11,075 nucleotides of DNA from an uncultured Bacilli bacterium (GTDB lineage: Bacteria; Bacillota_I; Bacilli_A; RF39; UBA660). Positions 1-6,046 of this stretch are shown one piece after another. Made by a program: the position numbers and the translations under genes. Under the pieces are notes generated by a model. That model searched no databases, was not told the DNA's origin, and was given only the letters and a program-made list of their open reading frames with translations. The stretch lies in the NCBI GenBank assembly GCA_944363755.1, contig CALVVC010000028.1:1-11075 (forward strand), given 5' to 3'. Positions within the stretch are counted from its first letter, which is position 1; each line of letters starts with the position of its first letter.

Positions 1-3
1 AAA

Positions 4-80
4 TGGTGGGCGATATAGGACTCGAACCTATGACCCCTTGCTTGTAAGGCAAGTGCTCTAACCAACTGAGCTAATCGCCC
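4..80 (-). tRNA. tRNA-Val (anticodon TAC)
   Basis: The reverse complement folds as a complete 77-nt cloverleaf. The acceptor stem GGGCGAT pairs with ATCGCCC, followed by discriminator A and an encoded CCA. The D arm, the TTCGAGT T-loop and the anticodon loop CTTACAA are all present, giving anticodon TAC (reads GUN valine codons). It has its own promoter 20-50 bases upstream and lies downstream of the S1-domain gene on the same strand. No clear terminator separates them, so some readthrough transcription is possible. Confidence 0.97.
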
Positions 81-101
81 AAAAACCGTTTGACATGATT
101 A

Positions 102-130
102 AATATACCAGTTAATTTAGAGATTGTCAA
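102..130 (-). promoter_or_regulatory. SigA-type promoter of tRNA-Val
   Basis: On the minus strand a perfect -35 TTGACA (130-125) is followed by a 17-nt spacer and a -10 TATATT (107-102). The predicted start is near 95, giving a 5' leader of about 15 nt before the tRNA at 80. Confidence 0.8.
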
Positions 131-150
131 TAATTTATTTGCATATTTTT

Positions 151-504
151 TTACTTTTTTAAACTTTCTAGCTCTTTTCTTACCCAATAGTCAAGATGTA
201 AAGCTAAATTTTTAAATCCGTTTTCTGTTTCTTCTATTTTACTACCATGTTTTTTTGTTATTCTATAATCAACGTTTTTAATGCTTAACTTATACATATT
301 GTCACTACTCTTACCTACTATTCTTACTCTTATTAACTCATTAGTTGTGGCATATTTATTTAAATCCTCAATATAATGATTACCAATTTCTGATATATGA
401 ATAAGTCCATTATTATTACTATCTAATTTTATAAAAATACCATAATCTTTTATACCTGTAACTGTTCCAACGACTATGGATCCTTCTTTATACTCTTTTA
501 CCAT
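151..504 (-). CDS. Small S1-domain RNA-binding protein (CvfD / YugI, general stress protein 13 type)
   Basis: A 117-residue protein. Residues about 5-75 form one S1 (OB-fold) RNA-binding domain with the typical opening EGSIVVGTVTGIKDYGIFI and the GLIHISEI strand. A short helical tail follows (GFKNLALHLDYWVRKELE). This single-S1 architecture of about 120-130 residues is that of CvfD/YugI proteins, which are cytoplasmic, bind RNA and ribosomes and modulate gene expression post-transcriptionally; that role is family knowledge. The reading frame opens at a GTG (510), but the AGAGG ribosome site is 2 nt from that GTG and 8 nt from the ATG at 504, so the ATG is preferred. The gene is divergent from the NifU-like gene, and their promoters overlap. 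No terminator is seen between it and tRNA-Val. Confidence 0.85.
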   Translation of the reverse strand: MVKEYKEGSIVVGTVTGIKDYGIFIKLDSNNNGLIHISEIGNHYIEDLNKYATTNELIRVRIVGKSSDNMYKLSIKNVDYRITKKHGSKIEETENGFKNLALHLDYWVRKELESLKK

Positions 505-523
505 ATACACAACCTCTAGATGT

Positions 524-552
524 ATTATAACAAAAAATACTTGTCTTTACAA
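524..552 (-). promoter_or_regulatory. Extended -10 promoter of the S1-domain gene
   Basis: On the minus strand: -35 TTGTAA (552-547), 17-nt spacer, then TGT plus TATAAT (-10 at 529-524). The -35 overlaps the -35 of the oppositely directed NifU-gene promoter, so two polymerases could not bind at once. Confidence 0.7.
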
Positions 553-573
553 CAATAGCGAATATGTTATAAT
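546..573 (+). promoter_or_regulatory. Extended -10 promoter of the NifU-like gene
   Basis: -35 TTTACA (546-551), 16-nt spacer, then TGT plus a perfect TATAAT (568-573). It mirrors the minus-strand promoter at 524-552. The predicted start near 580 leaves a leader of about 20 nt. Confidence 0.75.
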
Positions 574-601
574 TATGATATTGAAAGGAATGAGGTTTAA
601 A

Positions 602-832
602 ATGGAAAATGTTGAAGATAAAATTAAGAGTATTATTGATGAATTAAAGCCTTTTTTAATAAGTGATGGAGGGACTTTAGAATATATTAAATTTGAAGAT
701 GGTATTGTTTATGTAAAGCTTGGTGGAGCTTGTCAAAATTGTGCTTTTTTAGATATTACTTTAAAAGATGGAATTGAACAAATGATTATGAATGAAATAC
801 CTGAAGTAAAGGAAGTAAGAAATATTAATTAG
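602..832 (+). CDS. NifU C-terminal-domain Fe-S scaffold protein (YutI/NfuA-like)
   Basis: A 76-residue protein consisting of a single NifU C-terminal (Nfu) domain. It shows the family signatures: an N-terminal helix, LISDGG at about residues 20-25, and GGACQNCAF with the CxxC pair that holds a bridging Fe-S cluster between two subunits. Such stand-alone Nfu proteins carry assembled clusters to apo-enzymes in the cytoplasm (family knowledge). The frame is open upstream to 476, but the start at 602 is chosen because GAGG lies 6 nt before it and the promoter at 546-573 is inside the extension. The gene overlaps the convergent yutH-like gene by 8 nt. B. subtilis also has a NifU-like gene (yutI) in the same chromosomal neighbourhood as yutH (from memory). 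Confidence 0.93.
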   Translation: MENVEDKIKSIIDELKPFLISDGGTLEYIKFEDGIVYVKLGGACQNCAFLDITLKDGIEQMIMNEIPEVKEVRNIN

Positions 833-1730
833 ATTCTAACCAGTCTATTTTTAAAATAGGCTTCTTTTTATTTATTAAATTATATATATATTTTAAGAAC
901 TTTTCATATTCATCTACTCTCTTTAATATATTTAATATTTCCTTTTCTTTTAAAGTCTCATTTATTATTTTTTCATAAATATCAAAATAATGACTTGGAA
1001 AAAGAAGCCTTGATATTAATAGAGAGTAACTATAAGTACTATAATTTAGATTAGTTATAAAATTATCTAGAAAATCATATGTATAGTTATCTATTATAAA
1101 GAGATATTTAAGGTATTCAGCACTATCTCTAGCTTTGTTATCGATAACGATATTTAAAGGATTATAGAAACTCAAATCATCAAGATTTACTCTTCTTCTT
1201 GATAAGACTAATGCATCATTAAAATCTTTGTTTATATAGCTGTTAGTGGCATTAAAATAGCTTATGGCATTTTCTCCTAAACCTATGAAATAATCTAGAG
1301 TTTGATAGAGTGTTTTATATTTTATTTTTATATAATCTTTTTGATATTCGAAGTAGTCTATTTTACTACTCCAAAGATTATTCCAGTTACTATGATTTAA
1401 TATTTTTAGATTAGATACTTCTTTAGGACAATATATTGGATTATAAATATCATTAATATTAAATTTGTTATTTTTAGGTGATTTTAAAAGAATATAATAG
1501 TTATTATTTATTATACTTAAAGCTTCTTTATTATTGTTAATGATTATCATCATAAAGACATTATTATAGACACTTTTTAGAAGTATTATTAATTCATTTA
1601 TATATTCTAATGGTCTATTTACTTTATATAGATAATAGATGTAATTATCAAGATAAAAGTAATAATAATTATCTTTTTTTATTATTTTTTCTGGTGTAAG
1701 TCCATAGTAATAAAAAAGAGTATTCTTCAT
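825..1730 (-). CDS. yutH: YutH-like spore coat-associated protein (CotS/YutH kinase-fold family)
   Basis: A 301-residue protein very rich in Tyr, Asn, Ile and Lys, with no signal peptide or membrane segment. Two stretches resemble the CotS/YutH family, which has a degenerate aminoglycoside-phosphotransferase-like kinase fold and is attached to the spore coat: NPLNIVIDNKARDSAEYLK (about 190-208) and RLLFPSHYFDIYEKI (about 241-255). The length fits the family, which is about 300-350 residues. A GAGG site lies 8 nt before the ATG. No obvious catalytic HxDxxxxN kinase loop is seen, consistent with a structural role. It converges on the NifU-like gene, overlaps it by 8 nt, and carries that gene's terminator within its own last codons. 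Assignment rests on recognised motifs and synteny; the sequence is divergent. Confidence 0.72.
   Translation of the reverse strand: MKNTLFYYYGLTPEKIIKKDNYYYFYLDNYIYYLYKVNRPLEYINELIILLKSVYNNVFMMIIINNNKEALSIINNNYYILLKSPKNNKFNINDIYNPIYCPKEVSNLKILNHSNWNNLWSSKIDYFEYQKDYIKIKYKTLYQTLDYFIGLGENAISYFNATNSYINKDFNDALVLSRRRVNLDDLSFYNPLNIVIDNKARDSAEYLKYLFIIDNYTYDFLDNFITNLNYSTYSYSLLISRLLFPSHYFDIYEKIINETLKEKEILNILKRVDEYEKFLKYIYNLINKKKPILKIDWLESN
843..869 (+). terminator. Terminator of the NifU-like gene, inside yutH
   Basis: A hairpin with stem GTCTAT / ATAGGC (one G-U pair) and a TTTTAAA loop is followed by TTCTTTTT. It begins 11 nt after the NifU stop and lies within the last codons of the convergent gene. 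On the minus strand it has no T-run, so it should work in one direction only. Confidence 0.6.
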
Positions 1731-1762
1731 ATCTAAAACCTCAATAAAGTATATGAAAAAAA

Positions 1763-1797
1763 GAAAAAAAAAGAACGTATTACATTTTTTTACGTCC
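1763..1797 (-). terminator. Rho-independent terminator of the coiled-coil gene
   Basis: On the minus strand the stem GGACGTA (1797-1791) pairs with TACGTTC (1779-1773), with one G-U pair and an 11-nt loop, followed by a long T-rich tract. The gene's last codons and its TAA stop (1782-1780) lie in the stem and loop. Confidence 0.7.
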
Positions 1798-3123
1798 TAT
1801 TTCATCGTTAATTGTAGTTGAATTACTACTATCATTATATTCAGTGCCAGCAAATTCTGCTCTTAATCTTTTTAATTCTTCTAAAGCTTTACTAGTTTCT
1901 TCATCATAAATAGCTGTTTCTGTTTCAATAGCTGTTGTTTCAGAATTAATAGTTGCTAAAGTTTCATTTTCTTTTCTTAATTCTTCTTCTTTATCACTAT
2001 TAATTTTTTCTTGTTCAGCGTTAGCTTTTCTTAAGGCATCCATTTTTGGTTTATATGAAGTTATTAATTCTACTTGTTTTTTAGCTTCTTCTTTTCTTCT
2101 CTTAGCTTCCTCGCGTCCTCTTTCGGCTGCTTCTTTCTTTTCAGTAGCTTTTATTTGTTCTTCTTTTACACCTGATAATTGACTATTCAATTCTTCTCCG
2201 TGTGCTTTTAGCCTTTCATTTTTATTTTCTAAGTCCTTAATGAATTCTTCTATAGAATTATCATTATCAAATCCTGTGAATGATTTATTGTCATCAGGAG
2301 TTTGTTCATTAACCCATTCACCAGTTTTAGCTTCAGCAGGCGAAACATCAAAATCAATTGTATGACTATCTTCATTAACATCATTTTTTTCTTGGCTAGA
2401 GAACAAATCTTTCATATGATCAGTTGTGACTTCATTATCTTTAATTTCATTAATTTCATTTTTTACATCTTCTGCTATTTCACTAACAGTATCATCAAAA
2501 TTATCTGCATCTATATTTCTTACAACTGTATCACCATATGTCTTTGTACTAGTTATCTTATTATTCATCATTTTCTCTACTTCTTCTTTTATAAGATTAC
2601 TATCAACACTTGAGAAAATATCAAAACCTTTTTCATCTGTTATGGCATTTTGCGCATCTTCTTTTGCTTCTTTTAAATCTTCTAAATCTATAATCTCTTT
2701 TTCGCCTTTTTCATTATCTAGTTTTGTAGAGCCAGTTTCTGCTAGTTCTTTTAAGTTTTCTTCAGGTAATTTTAAAGCTTTTTTTGCTAATATTATAAAT
2801 CTTTGATGTGCTACTGAGAAATCCTTATAATCTTCTTCCAAACTTCTAATTTCTTGTTTTAGAAAATATATATCATCTTCTATGCTTTCAACTTCAGTAT
2901 TATTTGCAGCGCTTACTTTTTCTTCTAATTCTTGTAGTTTATTTTTATTTTCTTCTATTTCTTCTTGCATAAATGCTTCTTGAACTTCCATAGTAACTGC
3001 ATATGAAGTGATTTTTAATTTAATTTTATTATAATTACCTTTAACTGGGTCATTACTATTTGTCGCTTCGCCATCAACTCGTTTAACATCATACTCTCTA
3101 TTATGTAGTTTTTCTTCACTCAT
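1780..3123 (-). CDS. Acidic coiled-coil protein of unknown function
   Basis: I do not recognise this 447-residue protein. It has no signal peptide or membrane segment and no cysteine, and is strongly charged (Glu/Lys/Asp). Three parts can be seen. An N-terminal part contains a short ordered stretch (KIKLKITSYAVTMEVQEAF) and a first coiled coil (about 50-105). An acidic, Asn/Asp-rich middle (about 130-290) looks largely disordered. A long heptad-rich coiled coil (about 290-430) contains an Arg/Glu/Ala/Lys block (EAAERGREEAKRRKEEAKKQ). The frame can be extended to a TTG at 3138, but GGAGG sits there as the ribosome site, 8 nt before the ATG at 3123, so the ATG is used. It lies 32 nt downstream of the DUF1292 gene, apparently in one transcript, and ends in a good terminator. 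The architecture suggests a structural or scaffold protein, but function is unknown. Confidence 0.85.
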   Translation of the reverse strand: MSEEKLHNREYDVKRVDGEATNSNDPVKGNYNKIKLKITSYAVTMEVQEAFMQEEIEENKNKLQELEEKVSAANNTEVESIEDDIYFLKQEIRSLEEDYKDFSVAHQRFIILAKKALKLPEENLKELAETGSTKLDNEKGEKEIIDLEDLKEAKEDAQNAITDEKGFDIFSSVDSNLIKEEVEKMMNNKITSTKTYGDTVVRNIDADNFDDTVSEIAEDVKNEINEIKDNEVTTDHMKDLFSSQEKNDVNEDSHTIDFDVSPAEAKTGEWVNEQTPDDNKSFTGFDNDNSIEEFIKDLENKNERLKAHGEELNSQLSGVKEEQIKATEKKEAAERGREEAKRRKEEAKKQVELITSYKPKMDALRKANAEQEKINSDKEEELRKENETLATINSETTAIETETAIYDEETSKALEELKRLRAEFAGTEYNDSSNSTTINDEIGRKKM

Positions 3124-3155
3124 GTTATTCGCCTCCAACTAATTATTACTATCTA

Positions 3156-3425
3156 TTAGTCTTTTTTTGATAGTTTTCTTAATACATCTTTTACTCTATT
3201 CCATTCCTCTTCATCATCAATACCATATAATTTTGGAGTATCTCCACTTCTATCTACTTGAGATACATAAACTGTTACATTACCATTATCATCTTTTTCA
3301 TTCTTTGTATAAACAACATATTCTTTTTTTGTATCTTTAAATTCAAAAGCAATAACAACTTCTACTTCATCGATAGAGCCATCTTCGCCAATGATTGATA
3401 AGGTCATTTTCTTTTTTTCGTTCAT
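3156..3425 (-). CDS. DUF1292 (YrzB-like) small protein
   Basis: An 89-residue acidic protein matching the DUF1292 layout. A short beta segment (MTLSIIGEDGS) is followed by a strand containing VVIAFEFKDTKKEYVVYT, a turn (NEKDDNGNVTVYVSQVD) and a C-terminal helix (DEEEWNRVKDVLRKL). The family is widespread in Firmicutes; B. subtilis YrzB is a member. It has no established biochemical function. The start at 3425 is set by GGAGG 7 nt upstream; a longer frame to 3458 has no such site. It appears to have its own extended -10 promoter and to lead into the coiled-coil gene 32 nt downstream. Confidence 0.85.
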   Translation of the reverse strand: MNEKKKMTLSIIGEDGSIDEVEVVIAFEFKDTKKEYVVYTKNEKDDNGNVTVYVSQVDRSGDTPKLYGIDDEEEWNRVKDVLRKLSKKD

Positions 3426-3456
3426 CTTTTTTCCTCCCTTTACTATTCTATAAACC

Positions 3457-3465
3457 ATTTTAGCA
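3457..3465 (-). promoter_or_regulatory. Possible extended -10 promoter of the DUF1292 gene
   Basis: On the minus strand TGC precedes TAAAAT (3462-3457), an extended -10 element about 30 nt before the start codon. Only a T-rich stretch occupies the -35 position, so the call rests on the -10 alone. It would separate the DUF1292/coiled-coil unit from the upstream yutD. Confidence 0.4.
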
Positions 3466-3494
3466 TAAAAAAAAAGAAATAAAAAGCCCCTTTT

Positions 3495-3788
3495 TTACAT
3501 ATTTTTACTATTTTTTAAGTTTTTTTCTTTTTTTAAAAGAAATGTCTTCGCCCCTATTGAACAGTATTCTTTAATATATCTTTCTAAATATTTAATGTCA
3601 TTTAACTTTTTTGCCTTTTTATTACTACTATCATAGAAACCTTTAAGTCTTATTTTACCATAAGAATAATCTCCTAAAATATAATCATAGTCTTGAAAAT
3701 AATCTGTAAAAAGTGTATTTACTTCTTTATAATCAAAATTTTCTTCTCCTTTAATTATAATATAGTTATTATCTAATAATTTATACAT
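3495..3788 (-). CDS. yutD: YutD family protein (DUF1027)
   Basis: A 97-residue protein with the hallmarks of the YutD/DUF1027 family. It starts MYKLLDNNY, has the core FTDYFQDYDYILGDYSYGKIRLKGFY (about 28-52, quoted here as adjoining segments FTDYFQDYDYI and LGDYSYGKIRLKGFY), and ends with the EYCSIGAKTFLL segment. Members are small cytoplasmic proteins conserved across Bacilli with no firmly established function. An AGGTGG site lies 9 nt before the ATG. It is 32 nt downstream of yunB and probably in the sigG transcript. After its stop there is only a weak A/T hairpin around an AGGGGC loop, so termination there is doubtful. Confidence 0.88.
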   Translation of the reverse strand: MYKLLDNNYIIIKGEENFDYKEVNTLFTDYFQDYDYILGDYSYGKIRLKGFYDSSNKKAKKLNDIKYLERYIKEYCSIGAKTFLLKKEKNLKNSKNM

Positions 3789-3820
3789 AAACGCACACCA
3801 CCTGCTTCTATTTTAACATA

Positions 3821-4564
3821 TTATTTGATTTTAGTTTCAAAAACTTCTGAGAAAGTAGTAAATGTATCATTGTAGTAATTAGGAACTCCTCCTTGAATTA
3901 TTTGCGTTGTTAAATTTATCTTAGTAGTTATCGGAATACTTTCTGTAGAATGAGGCATAGTTACTTTTTCTTTAATAGTTACTTCTACTCCTACTTCAAT
4001 TAAAGCATTATTAAAACCATACTCTTTCACTTCTGTTACTATATTACTTGATACTGTTCCAATAAAAGAGAATCTAATTGGAATACTAGTTGTTAGATTA
4101 ACAATTAAGCCATTAGAAAATAGTGAGCCTATTGGAATATCGCAAACAACACCATTATCTAGAAAAGTTAGTCTTGTTCCTTTTAAGGAATCTGATAATT
4201 CTATATCTGTTGTATCTCCTTTTTCAATAGCATTTAATCTTTTCATTGCTTTATCATTAATATCTTTTAGTAGATTATTGGTCATCTTAGTATTAAAATT
4301 AATTAATTCAATATTACCATCTTTATCTCTACTTATTTCAAATAAGTCCTCATTAAAATAGTCATCATCTATATCAATAACATCATTTAAGATAACATTA
4401 GCGATTCTTTCTGTTTCACTAGTAGCATATTTTATAATAATAGGTTTTAGAGATTTACCTGCTATTGATGTAAGATTTAAAGCGATAAAAAAAGATAGTA
4501 TTAAAAAACTAAAAAAGAAGTATATTTTCTTTTTATTAATAGTTAATTGCCTAATCTTACTAAT
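3821..4564 (-). CDS. yunB: Sporulation protein YunB, with a non-canonical (ATT) start
   Basis: YunB is a SigE-controlled sporulation protein in B. subtilis, about 254 residues long with an N-terminal membrane anchor. The first in-frame ATG here is at 4285 and would give only 154 residues (MTNNLLKDIND...), lacking the anchor. The same frame is open without a stop from 4585 down, and encodes a Lys-rich start, a membrane segment (IYFFFSFLILSFFIALNL) and a conserved-looking region (KPIIIKYATSETERIANVIL). No ATG, GTG or TTG occurs in that stretch. Two ATT codons are candidates: 4564-4562, about 10 nt after a good AGGAG inside ylmC, giving 247 residues; or 4540-4538, 2 nt after the ylmC stop, giving 239. 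The first is annotated because of its ribosome site and length. The protein would be anchored in the mother-cell or forespore membrane. A recent loss of the start codon is the main alternative. Confidence 0.75.
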   Translation of the reverse strand: MSKIRQLTINKKKIYFFFSFLILSFFIALNLTSIAGKSLKPIIIKYATSETERIANVILNDVIDIDDDYFNEDLFEISRDKDGNIELINFNTKMTNNLLKDINDKAMKRLNAIEKGDTTDIELSDSLKGTRLTFLDNGVVCDIPIGSLFSNGLIVNLTTSIPIRFSFIGTVSSNIVTEVKEYGFNNALIEVGVEVTIKEKVTMPHSTESIPITTKINLTTQIIQGGVPNYYNDTFTTFSEVFETKIK

Positions 4565-4773
4565 ATTACATCTTCTCCTATTCTCTCAATACTTTGCCAT
4601 TTAATTTCCGTATCTTCTCCTTTACCAAAAGAGATAAACTTACCTTTAGATTCTACTATTAAACTAATAATTGTTCCATTTTTCTCATCTACTTTAACAT
4701 CTATAATATTACCTATATTTTTTCCATCTATGATATTAACAATATCTTTACTCTGTAAATCAGAAAGTCTCAT
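4543..4773 (-). CDS. YlmC/YmxH family PRC-barrel sporulation protein
   Basis: A 76-residue protein consisting of a PRC-barrel-like domain with the YlmC/YmxH signature. It opens MRLSDLQSKDIVNIIDGKNIG, continues with DVKVDEKNGTIISLIV, and ends WQSIERIGEDVILVRL. In Bacillus and clostridia a gene of this family follows sigG; the precise role is not known. Here it lies 51 nt downstream of sigG on the same strand. Its end overlaps the proposed start of yunB, and the AGGAG that may serve yunB lies within its codons. The upstream GGA site is only moderate. Confidence 0.9.
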   Translation of the reverse strand: MRLSDLQSKDIVNIIDGKNIGNIIDVKVDEKNGTIISLIVESKGKFISFGKGEDTEIKWQSIERIGEDVILVRLGN

Positions 4774-4824
4774 AATATCACTATCCTACTACTTAAAGTT
4801 ATGTTATTAATAATTAAACTATTC

Positions 4825-5601
4825 TTATCTTAAAGTTTTCTTTAACTGCTTAATAGCATTTTTTTCAAGTCTTGATACTTGGGCTTGGCTAATCTCCATA
4901 TCTTTTGCTATTTCCATTTGTGTTTTTCCTATTATATATCGTTCATTTAGTATTTGTTGTTCTCTATCACTCAGTGATGATAAAGCATCATTTGTGGCAA
5001 GTTTTTCAAAGGTAACTAATCCTGTTTTTTTCTTATCTTCTATTTGATCATATACATAAATAGTATCACCGCCATCATTATAGATTGGTTCAAACATGGA
5101 TACAGGATCTTTTAATGATTCTAGGGCAAAGACTATATTATAAACTGTTACATTTAACTTCTCTGCTATATTTTCTATAGATATTTCTTCTCCTTTTTCC
5201 ATGAAATATTCTTCTTTTATTTTTAAGGCTTTATAGGCTAAATCTCTTGTAGATCTACTTACTCTAATACTATTATTATCTCTTAAATATCTTTTTACTT
5301 CTCCTAAAATCATAGGAACAGCATAAGTTGAAAACTTAACTTCATGGGCTAAGTCAAAGTTATCTATCGCTTTAACAAGACCAATACATCCTACTTGAAA
5401 TAGGTCATCTAAATTTTCATTCCTTGTATTTACTTTTCTTAAGATACTTAAAACAAGTTTTAAATTACCATTAATAAGATCATTTCTTGCAAATTTATCC
5501 CCTTCATGCATTTTTTTAAACAGTTCTGTCATTTCTTCAGTTGTTAATACTTTTAATTCAGATGTTTTTACTCCACTTATCAAAACTTTATTATTTGCCA
5601 T
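4825..5601 (-). CDS. sigG: RNA polymerase sporulation sigma factor SigG (forespore)
   Basis: A 258-residue sigma-70 family protein that matches SigG along its whole length. The N-terminal motif is NKVLISGVKTSELKVL. Region 2 contains NGNLKLVLS, DDLFQVGCIGLVKAIDNFDL and KFSTYAVPMILGEVKRYLRD. The SigF/SigG-specific NNSIRVSRS follows. Later segments are DPVSMFEPIYNDGGDTIYV and the region 4 helix-turn-helix GKTQMEIAKDMEISQAQVSR. SigG directs late forespore transcription after engulfment (established knowledge). GGAG lies 8 nt before the ATG. In B. subtilis sigG follows spoIIGA-sigE; here a divergent xre gene lies upstream, so that linkage is broken at this locus. The minus-strand run continues with ylmC, yunB and yutD. 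Confidence 0.97.
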   Translation of the reverse strand: MANNKVLISGVKTSELKVLTTEEMTELFKKMHEGDKFARNDLINGNLKLVLSILRKVNTRNENLDDLFQVGCIGLVKAIDNFDLAHEVKFSTYAVPMILGEVKRYLRDNNSIRVSRSTRDLAYKALKIKEEYFMEKGEEISIENIAEKLNVTVYNIVFALESLKDPVSMFEPIYNDGGDTIYVYDQIEDKKKTGLVTFEKLATNDALSSLSDREQQILNERYIIGKTQMEIAKDMEISQAQVSRLEKNAIKQLKKTLR

Positions 5602-5660
5602 TTAATCATCTCCTAAGTTAGTAATGATTAAATAGTTAATTTTTTATACAACATTTTTTA

Positions 5661-5680
5661 TAAACCTAAAAGGTTGTTTA
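5661..5680. repeat. Candidate Xre operator in the sigG/xre gap (copy 1)
   Basis: An inverted repeat TAAAC-(10)-GTTTA encloses a second one, AACCT-AAA-AGGTT. The 15-nt sequence TTTATAAACCTAAAA (5657-5671) recurs on the opposite strand at 7003-7017. The position between two divergent genes suits an operator. No experiment or alignment supports this; the link to Xre is inference. Confidence 0.4.
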
Positions 5681-5731
5681 GTATAAAAAAGAAAAAAAGT
5701 ATCATATTAAGTGTAGATGTAGGTGATGATA

Positions 5732-5992
5732 TTGATAGAACTTAAGAAAACTTTTGGTAAAAATGTTAGGTATTATAGGTTTAAGAAAAAATATACCCAA
5801 GCAAAGTTAGCAGAACTTTTAGATGTTTCTACTAATTATGTTAGTAGGATGGAGCGAGGTCAGCATTCGGCTAGTTTTGATACAATTGAAGAATTATCTA
5901 AAATATTAGATGTTGAGCCATATAAGTTTTTCTTACAATCTAAAGATACTAAGTTACCTCTACGTGTTGATATGAAGAAAAAAGGTAATTAG
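5732..5992 (+). CDS. Small Xre-family helix-turn-helix regulator
   Basis: An 86-residue cytoplasmic DNA-binding protein made almost entirely of one HTH_3 (Cro/CI, Xre) domain. The parts seen are FGKNVRYYRFKKKYTQAKLAELL (helices 1-2; about 8-30, longer than shown in the seed motif YTQAKLAELL), DVSTNYVSRMERGQHSAS (recognition helix region) and TIEELSKILDVEPYKFF (helices 4-5). No ligand or dimerisation domain follows, only a short basic tail. The frame opens at GTG 5723 and has an ATG at 5726, but AGGTG (5721-5725) would then overlap or abut the start. It is 6 nt from a TTG at 5732, so the TTG is preferred, with the ATG as alternative. Divergent from sigG, it could regulate sigG, itself, or the secreted gene next door. 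Confidence 0.88.
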   Translation: MIELKKTFGKNVRYYRFKKKYTQAKLAELLDVSTNYVSRMERGQHSASFDTIEELSKILDVEPYKFFLQSKDTKLPLRVDMKKKGN

Positions 5993-6008
5993 AGTATATC
6001 TAATTACC
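5975..6008 (-). terminator. Terminator of the secreted-protein gene, inside the xre 3' end
   Basis: A perfect 10-bp stem GGTAATTAGA / TCTAATTACC (5984-5993 with 5999-6008, 5-nt loop) is followed on the minus strand by TTTTTTCTT. The xre stop codon (5990-5992) lies in the stem. It reads as a terminator for the minus-strand gene at 6032-6907; on the plus strand no T-run follows. Confidence 0.75.
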
Positions 6009-6020
6009 TAAAGGTCACTT

Positions 6021-6046
6021 GAGCTTATTTATTAAGCTCTTTTTTT
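6021..6046 (+). terminator. Terminator of xre, inside the 3' end of the secreted-protein gene
   Basis: A 7-bp stem GAGCTTA / TAAGCTC with a TTTAT loop is followed by seven T's. It begins about 29 nt after the xre stop and overlaps the last codons of the convergent gene. Confidence 0.85.

Noticed and set aside
476..601. N-terminal extension of the NifU-like protein
   Set aside because: It overlaps the divergent S1 gene and contains the gene's own promoter; the start at 602 has a proper GAGG site and gives the normal domain length.
1748..1755. SigE-like -10 (CATATACT) upstream of yutH
   Set aside because: One mismatch to the -10, but the nearest ATA for a -35 is 22 nt away rather than 16-18, and the region is low complexity.
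2302..2806. Two plus-strand open frames opposite the coiled-coil gene
   Set aside because: They lie wholly antisense to a well-supported gene with a strong ribosome site, lack such sites themselves, and read as low-complexity Ser/Phe/Ile sequence.
3476..3495. A/T hairpin with AGGGGC loop after yutD as a terminator
   Set aside because: The stem is six A-T pairs only, without G-C support; it may slow polymerase but cannot be called with confidence.
4547..4810. Plus-strand frame opposite ylmC
   Set aside because: Antisense shadow of a recognised family gene, with no ribosome site.
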